Below are positions 1 through 10,380 of a stretch of 64,000 bases of DNA, one piece after another. Source of the DNA: Paragyromitra xinjiangensis (Eukaryota; Ascomycota; Pezizomycetes; Pezizales; Discinaceae); the NCBI GenBank assembly GCA_038503065.1, contig JBCAMK010000006.1:806001-870000 (forward strand), given 5' to 3'. The notes under the pieces were generated by a model. The model had not been told where the DNA came from and did not search any database. It was given only the letters and a program-made list of their open reading frames with translations. A program made the position numbers and the translations under genes. The stretch's first letter is position 1. The number at the start of each line of letters is the position of its first letter.

Positions 1-2080
1 GGGAGATCCTTGATCATGAAGGGATACCGATTGGCTAGAATAACAGAAAGTCAAGAATTGTAAGTTCCCTATTCGCCACTGGGATTCCCCTTGTATTTCC
101 AAACTTGCCTATGCGAGGTATCTACAGGCGAGGGATATCTGAAAGCTTGACTATGACGTTTGCAGCCAAGTTCGATTATGAAGGAAAATGAATTTTGAAT
201 GATCCAATCTATGTGCACACGTGCTTTGACGTAGTAACAAGCCGGCTGCCGATCTGCAGTTCCTGTTACAAGCGCTCACAGCCCCCTTGAGATCGCTACC
301 GTCGAATGAGGTTCTGTGGTTATAACCACCTGATACGCCATGGATTCTCGGCCAAGGCCAACGGCTAACGGCCAAGTCTATGCTTGGTTTTGCACGAAAT
401 AGCCCTACCTAATTACCAAAACGCCCCTATACTGCGGTTGGAGAACCGTTGATATAGAATTATTTTTATCAAAAGCAAGGGGAAAAAGTCAGACCCGTCC
501 CTCCTATGGTGCCGGGTATTGATGTTACAAGCTAAGGGCGCACAGAAGACAAAATACAATGCGTACCTGCAAACAGGAGCTCTCATTTAGCTAACGCTCA
601 AAATCGTGAAGGTGTTGATGGAGGAGACAAGACTAGTTAGCTTAGAATGGATATCTTCTTGTCAAGAATATATATAGCTATAAAAAAAGGTTTATGGGAT
701 TATTTCTTGGTTTCACGGTGACGATGAGGAGCTCACAGATCTTTAGGCAACTACTCCCACTTTGTGGTCAGATATTATGCTAAGAGTCATCGATTCTGAT
801 GAGACGTTTCGATGCAAATGGTCCCGCTTTAGAGTGTGGCGTTTTAATTACTCGCGTGATAGTACTTCGCTTCCCCTCACTTAAAAAGCAAACTTGCCTT
901 GTGAAATATTTCTAATAAAATAACTCTCATGCTTTCCCGGGAGGTTAATCCTTGCGAAGATCGTAGAATCGAGGCCTATGTTCGTTAAGCTCCAAGGGTC
1001 AAACTATTGGATTAATAACCAAGTAACGCTCACGCCGGGAATCTATCTTTAACACAGGTACGAAAAGTCCGCGCGCACGAAGCCTACGGAGCCCTCTCTT
1101 ACAAAAATTTTCCGAACTTCAAGGCTATTAGAGCACTCATTGCTAACTTCGGTGTTGAACACGTTCTGATCGGCCTTAGCCCTTATAAATACATCAGGGG
1201 CTTAACGGTAACATAGAGGCAGTCTAAGATTGATAGTGTGAGCGTCGGTATTAAGTTAACAGATCTAACAAATATCTCTCAAACCATCACGGAAGGTTTG
1301 ACTGCACACGCAAAGAATTCTCGTGAATACACCGCCCCAGTTAGACCTAACCTTGATATGCTCACGCTGGGGATGAGGGGGGTTTGCTATAAATAGTGAA
1401 TATTGAATATTTTCTCGCATGAATCTTGCAGCCGATGAGGCTTGATGGGCCACATAGAGTACTTCAACTTTGTACTACAACCCTAAATACTAGCTAGGTG
1501 GTGCTTAATTTAACAAAGGATGCTCTCATTTGAGCAACTGCAAAACTATGGATGGTGGACTTATCATTGCTCAAATTCCATCTTCACGAGGGTCTCAGAG
1601 CTTTTACCGATCGTAGGGCACACTCTATAGTTTTCCTAGCAAATACCTAAATGGGGTTCCGAGGCGGGGTTGGAGATAACGGGAAATGGTAGGAAATCTT
1701 TTGGCCGCCCGATCTTCACCTTGGCAACTCGTATCCTCCAATCGGTTATGCTCATGAGAGACTCACATGCCACGTAAAGCGAATCATTTCCAAGCTTCTT
1801 GCCAAGAATTGATGTGGGTTTTATGTTGTAAAATTAACCTCGCCGTGCCAAGAACAAATGTTTCAGCCTGCCGCTTAAACCTGCCGATGTCATGAGCTGT
1901 AACTAACAAAGCCAAAATCCACTGGTCAACTAAAACCAGCCAATACAGAGAATCCTAAAGATTAATCTTTGAATAGAATTTTTACTACATTCTCTCATCT
2001 GTGTTTTACGTGTTACTATTCCTCAATGATTCATTTTCAACAGAAGTCACAGCTAGTGGTGGGGAGAACTCAAAAACTGA
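1..2080. other. AT-rich gene-free stretch
   Basis: I see no coding region here. Open frames are short, without fungal protein character, and stops are frequent in all six frames. The base composition is AT-rich and resembles the other gene-poor blocks of the window. No tRNA or clear repeat was found. Confidence 0.55.
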
Positions 2081-2088
2081 TATATAAA
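2081..2088 (+). promoter_or_regulatory. TATA box of the small secreted protein gene
   Basis: TATATAAA lies about 110 bases before the ATG at 2197. The stretch in between is CT- and CA-rich, like a fungal 5' leader, with AACCGCAACT directly before the ATG. Confidence 0.5.
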
Positions 2089-2196
2089 CCCAATATCCCT
2101 CCAAGTGTTAATTCCCCACTCTCTATACCAACCTAGAAAAAGACCACCAAATCATCCATCTCTCCCTCTTACCATCCACCTCTCCTAACCGCAACT

Positions 2197-2523
2197 ATGA
2201 GACTTCCAATCACTATCACCACCCTCTTCTTCGCGCTCATGCTCATCTCCCTTTCCTCTGCCTGGAGGCTCCAAACCTACAAAAAGATGAACTTCATAGA
2301 CGAGAACCCAAGACTCGAAGGAACGGTTGCGGGTGACAATTGTCACCCTGTGCCCTACGCCCACAAGTCTTTCAAGTGGACACGTACCTCCTGGATACCT
2401 TGTTTCTTCAACGCATACAGTACTTCCAACTGCGTGGAAAGTTCACATATTGGGGACGCCTCCGAAAATTGGGCTAACCCAGCTGCGAGTGGGAGAATGA
2501 AGGGATTTAAATACAATTGCTAG
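2197..2523 (+). CDS. small secreted cysteine-containing protein, candidate effector
   Basis: Single-exon gene for 108 residues. Residues 1-22 form a signal peptide (basic R2, hydrophobic core, cleavage expected after SSA). The mature part of about 86 residues has four cysteines, one of them the last residue, which would allow two disulfides. It is rich in aromatic residues (KSFKWTRTSWIPCFF). There is no transmembrane segment or known domain. A TATA box and a leader-like stretch precede the ATG, which supports expression. It sits alone in AT-rich, gene-poor DNA, a setting typical of fungal secreted effectors. The effector role is inference. Secretion is well supported; I do not recognise the family. 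Confidence 0.72.
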   Translation: MRLPITITTLFFALMLISLSSAWRLQTYKKMNFIDENPRLEGTVAGDNCHPVPYAHKSFKWTRTSWIPCFFNAYSTSNCVESSHIGDASENWANPAASGRMKGFKYNC

Positions 2524-5500
2524 TAATAGAATGGTATAAAACTTCAGCTCATGCTCTAATCCTGAAAACAAACTAAAACGATTAGGCCCTGATACTTTCG
2601 ACTAGCCAGGCCGCATATAGGATTTGGGATGAATTGGCAGTGATGGCTACTATGGTGTGTGCAGGTGGTTGAGGTTTCAGCTGGGACTCTCGTTTTTCAA
2701 TTTCCCTTGTTAGCCAGAAGAATCTTTTTTGTTGTTTCCTTACGTATAAATTTATACAGTTAAATCTACCACCGCACCAATTAGGAAGTTGACACTAGTG
2801 TGAATTTCGCAATGCCACGGACAAATGAAGATGCTCAAACTAAATCGTTGTCGCCAGCGTGATTGATGACTTGAACAGCTGTCATACCCAAAATAGATCT
2901 CTATAGATGATATCAATTATGAAGTAAGTCCGAATCTCTAGGCAGGGCACCGGTCTACAGTATACTTAAGTGGGATACGAAATACTGCCAAAGCGAAACT
3001 GCCTAGCTACAAATGCATGCCCAGCTCGAATTTTCTGGCCGCGAAGGAAACGATATCACATTTATTGTGTTTCGAGCCGCTACAGGCGTTCTGACAAACC
3101 CACCTAAAATTTCGTTAACTGGGAGACGGCCCATAAATTGTTCAAGGCTCCCCAGCTTATCCGGTTACACAAATTCCCCAATAATAGGGTTAGGGTTCAT
3201 TTCTCTTGGAGTTACCAAAACTAGCTTGCCAACGGCTGATAATAAAGGTTGCGCATCCTGTTAATATTGCGATTTGATTTTCTCTACGATCAGTTAGTAT
3301 CCTTGGCACAATCTTGGGTATTAGGGGACCCCTCGCCATGCCCTATGATCTCGACCGACAGCTGACCAACATTTGAGTTTCACTAAAAATATGATTTTAC
3401 CAAGTCTAGCGAGTAGTAAAGAACGCGGTGAAGCGCACACAGCTCGGGAAATGATCATTTGCCGAGTAGGTCACCCCTTCTCGGACGAACCCTAGCTGCG
3501 ACCGACTTCATGCCTAAAGATATTGCCGAAACTAGCCATAATGTAGTATCCTGTATAACTTAGAGCATGTTCCTCAACAATCACCACCTTACTAGAGATA
3601 CTTGGACTTTAGCCGCGCTACCGAAAGGCGCTTGTAGTATCTTGGGTTGTTCTCGGGAAAATCTAAGAGCTTGTAAATGGCATTTGCCGAATAGGTTAAT
3701 TAACCTAGGGTCTGTTTAGACACCAGGCTTTAAGTGCATCATACCTTATTACAGCGCAAGAAATCGTCCGGTCAGTCTAAAAACTGAGTGGGACGGACTG
3801 GCTGGGCGCCGTCTAGTCCTAGTCGACTAGATGGAGACTGGATCATTTTTGGAGGCTCAAGTATGTACCCCTTTCCCCAAGGGGCCTGATAGCGCCTGAT
3901 CACAGGCCATCTCTCAATTGGCGAAAAGATTAGCTACACCCAGTCAACAGGAAACCTACTGTAGTAAAGGGAGAGTGACTTCTAAATGCTGATATTCACT
4001 TTATGAACTTTATTAGAGTAACTCTATCTAAATCCACGCACTTCCATCAACTACCAAATCTAGATGTCTTGGCAGTCCGTCAATTTTTTGGTCGGACTGG
4101 CTTGGAAAAAAAGACTGAGTGCTTAGCAGTCCTTCCAGCTCTTGATGGGCCGGCTTGGCAGCAGTTGGCTGCGGTCAACTGTGGTCGGACCGGACGATTG
4201 CTTGCGCTACCCTATTACTATGAATTCACATACCATTATTTTCCACGCCTAAACTGGAGAACGAAGAGCCCCCTACTAAAGTAGATGATATTTGGGCATT
4301 CTTCGGACTTAATTCACATAAAAGGCGTAACTCGAATTAGTAAGGATTCAGCGATCTGAATGGTCAACATTAGGACACGCTGGCGACTGCCTAAGCTCAT
4401 TAAGCAATTAGGGTTCAACATCAAGTGCGCTGTTAATGGTGCTTCCTAAGAAACTCTAAGAAACTAGCCGGTGTATAGTGACCCTGTGTATAGTGACCCT
4501 GTGCAGTATGCTAACGTTTGATCAATCCCAACTAGACTACAAGGTTAAGGACTAGAAGAACGTGTCTGTGTGATGGGCCGGTCTAGTTCCACCAATCCCA
4601 GTAGGTGAGCCTTCTTTGAACTATTCATCTAGAAATTGAGTTACAGGCTCCGAAATGTAAATTAGATATGGTTCAACGAGGGATAGTAAGACCTGCAGGG
4701 GATGGGCTCCAGCACAACCATCGGAGTCTAAACGTAAATTCTCCATTAGTCGACTCTGGGAAGCTTGGTCAACTGACCAAAGTGAAATCTATATTGTGCA
4801 CCCATGGTCGGAAGATAGTAAACTTGAGCCGGTCCACCGACAGACACTAGACATTAAAAATACTGAGACCACGCCTGAAGCTAAACAAAACCTTGTAACG
4901 GAGGCTCACAGCTATGGGATAATCTCAGTCAGAGAATATGGTCCCGTTTTCAGCCCCCGTGCCACCGAGGGATCGATGCATGGTGCCTAATATTCTATAG
5001 TCAGGAACGGGATCCGGGAGCAAGTCAATCTACAGTTCATTAGAATTCATGACCGGATAGCCTGGAGGTTGCCCGAGGATGACCAAGCATATCTCCGGTG
5101 ACACAAAATTAAGTCATGCGAAAGATAAGTATCTAGCTGAAATAACGTAGATGGAAGTGCTCCTCCGATGAACGCCACAACTTCCCTATTATTTCGGTAG
5201 ATTTTAATAAAACTGCAAGTTACTCACACCAGCCCTGCAGGTTCGACCATTTTTGGTTTTCCGTACTAACGGCGCAGAAATGTATCCAGTAGTGGAAGGG
5301 AAACGCGTCCGTTAGCTTATGTGTTAGGGTTGCCCATTCCAGCTGCAGGTACGCGTCTCGGCACTCTGGGCAACACCATACCGTCGGCAGGGTAATACTA
5401 CATGTACCCAGGATCTAAGTATATCTGGACAATGTTACTGTCCGGAGTTAATTTATCTATGGGATTTAGATCGAATTTCCTCTAGTCAAATAGGCAAAAA

Positions 5501-6706
5501 TATGGCGGCAGATATGCCCCTGCAAATTGTACCCGTTTATTAAAGTATTTGTTGCCATAACCCTAAAGCCACTAATTAAATTTGTAAAGGCACACGGCTG
5601 TCAACAATTATCCAACTGCAGGTACAACCCATCTATCGATCAGTATTTTGATTAAACGCCCCTTTTGGGTGCTTTTGGTTGTGCTTTTAAGCTTTGATCA
5701 ACTATTGATCACCGCGAACCTATGGTTTTCATTGGAATATGCATCCCCCAGGCTACCCTTTTGTTTCGCTAGAACTACATATAGAGTTCCTGAATTAACG
5801 TTAACGGAAAAAGAACTCTAGACTTAACGAATACAATAGGGAATAGGTAATAGTAATCGCAAAGAAAAATTAGTTGCAACGCCCCCACCCACGTGTATCT
5901 AACGAGAAATATAACAGTGGCGTTACTGTAGCCAATCACGTCTACCCGTCTCAGAGTAATCAGTTAAGTAAAGTAGAGGTGGTCCTATCTCGGTTGTTTG
6001 ACTCAAGCCTTAGCGGGGCTATATGCGCCATGTGAAATAAAGTAGTTAATAGTTACACAACTTCAGGAACAGGCTCGGGATACAAATTCCCGGGCACGAC
6101 CCACCAATCATATCACCCAATTATTGCTTCAAACCCGGTAGATCTAAGTACGTTGGTATCGATTCACCGTCGGAACAACGGCAAGCGGCTTGTCAATAGA
6201 TGGTCATTATTTGTCACTCGTAGTACTAGTATTCATAATTTAGTTACCCTATGTTTATTCAGCTCGTAGTTAAACTTGTAACTCAAATCTAGAGCTAAAT
6301 TATTATTTTTCTCTTCCTTTTTAGGAATAGCTTCTCCGAATCGGGATCTGGATATTTGTGCGATATACCAGGTTAGCCACGTGAGAACCAGGCATTGTAC
6401 ATACAGCACTCTATTCCCTGGTTAAAGTATGTATACATTGTACCTCCTTCCTATTATCATCCTCTAATTTCGGGGTTCGTTCCATCACAGCTGAGATATT
6501 TCCTCGCCTTTACAAAGTGGGGTTCTTATATTCATTACGTTTCCTATGTTTTCTTTAGTATATATATACTAAGTTCGTTCGCCCATAACCAGTACCTACT
6601 CATTGAAAGTATCGACAGCAATCCGTTCGAGGCCTCCAATCTATCTTTCACTTCAATTAGTCAAAATCAATCCATACTTCCCCAAACAAACCAGAACGCC
6701 GTCACC
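2524..6706. other. AT-rich stretch with no supportable gene
   Basis: Open frames at 3013-3264, 4003-4284 and 4668-4990 are short and look accidental. GGACGGACTGGCTGG-like words at about 3785-3815 and 4078-4200 resemble words inside the hAT-type MITE at 8.0 kb and at 44.4 kb. They may be decayed transposon pieces. A 15-bp tandem duplication (GTGTATAGTGACCCT, two copies) lies near 4471-4502. Confidence 0.45.
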
Positions 6707-7594
6707 ATGATGTCCACTAGAATCTTGGGTTTCACTTTGTTTTCATTCATTACGGCAGTTCTTGCACAAACACAGGTGATATCAGTTGATGGAACTTGCT
6801 CCGGAACGCATCAATTCACATGCACAGGATCCACGTTTGGTACTTGTTGCTCTGGTTACGGCTACTGGTAAGACATTTTCCCTAGTTTAGGAAATCTCTG
6901 CGACGATTATTGATATTGACAACGATACAGTGGTAGCACTTCGGCCCATTGTGGAGCCGGCTGCCAGACCGGATTTGGAACGTGTACTGGCCCTAAAAAT
7001 ACTCCCGACAACAGCTGTGGCGGAACAAATGGCTACCTATGCTATCAGGATACTGCTGGATGCTGTTCCGGGAGCGGATTTTGGTGAGATCTCAAGGGCC
7101 CTAAATTGATGAGCTATCTCTGATATCGCTGGATAGTGGCAATGGCACAGGGTACTGTGGAGGCGGATGGTAAGATCTCCCTCTAAAAGTAGCATACTGG
7201 TTAGAGCAGCACTCATTCACTTCTTACAGTCAATCAAGTTACTCGGTGACTGGGAGCTGTTTGACGACCCTTGTACCCACTAATGACGGCCTCTGCGGGC
7301 CTACTTACGGCAACACAACCTGCACTGGATCGGTTTCCTGGAATGGCCAATGTTGTTCGGCATATGGTTATTGGTAAGATCCTGGATCTCAGTTAGAAAA
7401 TTAAATTTAGAAAGATTCTAACTTCTAGAGCAGTGGCACTACTACTACCCATTGCTCCAACCTTGCGGGATGGTAAGTTAATTCTAATTGCCCTCAAACG
7501 ATTAAACCCGCTATAAATAATCAACGATACTAACTTTGTCCTCTCTTCCCCTTATAGCCAAAGTGCATTCGGCACAGGTTGTCAAGACCCCTAG
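6707..7594 (+). CDS. secreted protein with three chitin-binding (CBM18/hevein-like) modules
   Basis: Six exons: 6707-6867, 6931-7083, 7137-7169, 7230-7373, 7434-7472 and 7558-7594. They join in phase to 188 residues. The start is the ATG of CACCATGATG, with a signal peptide over residues 1-20 ending AVLA; an open frame continues upstream but lacks this character. Three cysteine-rich modules follow at about residues 30-71, 80-124 and 137-186. Each has the hevein pattern CCS-G-Y/F-CG. All five introns split a cysteine codon as TG|T or TG|C (phase 2). Two internal exons have only 33 and 39 bases. CBM18 modules bind chitin. Likely roles are protection of fungal chitin from plant chitinases or wall binding; no catalytic domain is present. 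The isolated position in AT-rich DNA fits an effector-like gene. Confidence 0.85.
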
Positions 7595-8022
7595 TTAAAG
7601 CTTTCCTATTTTTAGCTACGGGCTAGTGTTATGTTAGGCGGTGGGTTGTGGATTGCCTAGTGTTGGTTGGCCCTGCGTGGTTCCCATAGTTCTAGCCTTG
7701 AAAAACTTAGTTTTGTAAATAACTATAAAATCATTCCCTCCCATTTTTATTAAAGGAAAACCCCAGCTTCTGTTTTGTATCACGTGTAGTCATGAGTTCA
7801 GGGGCTTTTTTCTCATTAGCTTCATCGCGTCTCACTCGTCTGGGTGATCTATCGCATGGAAAGTCTTCCATTCACTCATGAATTATATTAGGCACATCTT
7901 GGTGAAAGAAGTTTCCCACAGGTTTTTAGGGTTATTTCACAAGTATATATAGGGAACTGTACCAAATTTGAGAGGATATGATATTAATCCCCCTAGGTAT
8001 CTCCTGTTTCAACAGATCCTCC

Positions 8023-8428
8023 CAGTGTTTGCAACGGGCTGGGGCGGACGGTAGGGCCCCACGGATGGACTACAGAAAGCTAGGACCGGACCGGACTATG
8101 GTATGCAGTCCGTCCAGGGTTAAAAGCCCACAGGGCCGCAGATGACCGTGGGACTATAGGGCCCCACAGTCCTTGCCTAGATTCTATTAATAGTATTTCA
8201 ACTTACAGATGCCAATAGATACCGAGGACATCTGGAGATTTGGGGCCGATAAACATATGCCAATGCTGCCAAAGAGCACCAACAGGGCCCTATAGGGTAG
8301 GCTGTAGTCGGTGGTCCTTACTCTGTAGCCCATAGTCTGTCTAGGAGCTCTGGCTGGGACGGACCACAAGTTGCAGCCCGTTCAGTCCTAGGGTCAGAAC
8401 CGGACGGACTGCCCCGTTGCGAACACTG
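8023..8428. mobile_element. non-autonomous hAT-type MITE, 406 bp
   Basis: The ends are inverted copies: CAGTGTTTGCAACGGG at the left and, read on the minus strand, CAGTGTTCGCAACGGGG at the right. An identical 8-bp direct repeat GATCCTCC flanks the element at 8015-8022 and 8429-8436. An 8-bp target duplication with termini starting CAG-G is the signature of the hAT superfamily. The interior is GC-richer than its surroundings and has many GGACGGAC/GTCCGTCC and GGGCCC words that can form hairpins (for example around 8090-8118). No transposase frame is present, so it must have been mobilised in trans. Confidence 0.85.
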
Positions 8429-8785
8429 GATCCTCCCATACTCCTACAGATACTCAGAACAACTTATCAAGATGCAAAGATGGCAATTCTAGCAGTGGTT
8501 AGCCTGTGCATGAAGCTCTCTATTTTATAGCCAGTGTTAAATATGAAACCCTTGCCAGGGCTCGTTGTAGTGTCTTAACCGGGGAGTTCTTCCGGTCTTC
8601 TCAAGGAAATCAATGGTTTTGAACGTAGAAAAATTAGAAGTGATGCTGTAAGAAAAATGTTCCAAAGACCAGAATCATCTTTCAGGCTACTCTCTAGTTC
8701 TATAGCTTTTTCAACCCTCGCTATCAAAGCACGAGTTCCATAGTACCACTACCAATGTTTTTAACAGCGTGAATGATCACAAACA

Positions 8786-9736
8786 TCAATTCTCACGCTT
8801 TCTGAACATCACCCGTCCTGATTTCCGCCGTCCGTGCTCGTCCTCGACAGTGCTTGGAACCCCAGCCGCAGCACTCTTCCACGGAGGTGAAGCGCTGCGC
8901 TTCCGTTTCTCTCCTATTCTTGAGGACTTGCTGCGTGATTTACGCACAGTCGTTCCTCTCTTTTTAGGCTGTTTATCTGCCTTTTTCCCATCACTATCCC
9001 CTCTTTGGGACGTATCTTTTGAAAAATCAGCATCTCTCTCATCTTTAGACCCCTCGTCGCTGTCCTTGTCGCTGTCCTCTTGAGGGTTAGTATAGTTAGA
9101 TATATGGCGTCCCCCACCAACATCCTCGCCCCCATGAGTCCCGGAGTTACCCTCACTCGTTCCTTGGGCACTGGTCGTTGAACCTTGTTGTCCTTCGAGA
9201 CCAATATCAAGATCCCCATCCTCACCAGTCGTCCTCGCCAAACCAACTGACATCCGACCATCTTCATCGGGAACATTATCATTATCGTCATCCTGACTCG
9301 TATCTGAAGCATCATCATCAATCTGGTCATCCGACTCCGGCTCTTCTTCACTGTCATTTGCATCATCTGTAGGATCATCACTATTTTCATTATCAGGTTC
9401 ATCACCAGGTCTCTTATTGTTCTCCTTCCGAGAACCATCATCGTCAGAGGAATCACGCTTTTCTTCATCACTTTCATCACCTCCCTCACTACTTTCATCG
9501 CTACTCTCCTCGTCTTTAGAACTCTCAGATCCCTTGCTGCTCACTGATTCAGTATTGCTCGCCATATGACGCAGCTGATCCGAAGTCTTGCCCCCGAAAA
9601 TGGCACCAATGGGTTCGTAGTACTCCACGATATAAGCTTCAATCTCAAGGCCCTTTTCACGAAGTTGGAGTGACCAACGGAAAGCACGCGTAGTTTCTCT
9701 CAGTATGATAGGTAAATTCAAAGTTGTAGCATTCAC
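8786..9736 (-). CDS. acidic low-complexity protein, unknown function
   Basis: Open frame of 316 codons. Residues 1-57 look folded (amphipathic, ending KTSDQLRH). From M58 (9565) the protein is Ser/Asp/Glu-rich for about 180 residues. It ends in a Lys/Arg-rich tail of about 60 residues with nuclear-localisation-like runs (KKADKQPKKRG, KRKRSASPP). This acidic-then-basic layout resembles nuclear chromatin or RNA-binding proteins, but I recognise no domain. The true start is uncertain: it could be 9736, M58, or an upstream exon near 9.8 kb. The reverse-strand frames over the repeat are shadows of its codon bias. Confidence 0.5.
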   Translation of the reverse strand: MNATTLNLPIILRETTRAFRWSLQLREKGLEIEAYIVEYYEPIGAIFGGKTSDQLRHMASNTESVSSKGSESSKDEESSDESSEGGDESDEEKRDSSDDDGSRKENNKRPGDEPDNENSDDPTDDANDSEEEPESDDQIDDDASDTSQDDDNDNVPDEDGRMSVGLARTTGEDGDLDIGLEGQQGSTTSAQGTSEGNSGTHGGEDVGGGRHISNYTNPQEDSDKDSDEGSKDERDADFSKDTSQRGDSDGKKADKQPKKRGTTVRKSRSKSSRIGEKRKRSASPPWKSAAAGVPSTVEDEHGRRKSGRVMFRKREN

Positions 9737-10380
9737 ACTCGCAGTTGTGATGAAGTGGGATGTATAGGGTCTGAATTATGCTGAGATAAGTTGTGATGCT
9801 GGGAAGGATACCAGCCATGTGATTGATATCCAACATCTTAAAGGGCACTAGGAAACGCTAAACAAGATGGCAACCTACAGTACATAGATGTAGCATCTGG
9901 AATATCGCCTAGTTATTTGAACTTCTCAAGTTACTATCATCAAAGGGAAGGTTTGTATCCATGCTCCAAATCTCAAGCGCGTATGTTTATAATTCAATTC
10001 GAACGCAAAAATTCAATATCCGCGCATATAGAGCAAACAAGTACACCAAGGCCTTTGCTAGCTCTTTAGAGAATCCCCCGGGACCTCTTTGATATAGATT
10101 GGTGAACGCCTCTACACCAGTAAGAAAATTGGCGAGTGATGATCTATGACCTCAACCAGCCAAAAATTCACGAACACACCTTGTCACACAACCCACGAAA
10201 TTTGCACCAAGTGTTTGTTTTTACTATTATTACAGTTACCCATCCCGTGGCTGGTATATATGTATGTATGTATATATCGTTATAAAAAAACTCATCAGAT
10301 AAGAAGCCATCACAGAATTCATCAGGAGCAGAGAGTAGGCAACCCAGAGACACAAAACCCCATACAACGCCCTATCTCCC
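9737..10380. other. intergenic region with GTAT microsatellite
   Basis: There is no convincing gene. A short (GTAT)n/(TA)n run sits at about 10255-10280. Part of 9737-9850 may hold a 5' exon or leader of the acidic gene transcribed leftward. Confidence 0.4.

Noticed and set aside
8914..9498. 194-codon minus-strand frame rich in Met/Arg
   Set aside because: It is the alternate frame of the Ser/Asp/Glu repeat region of the acidic gene; the composition is an artefact of GAT/GAA codons.
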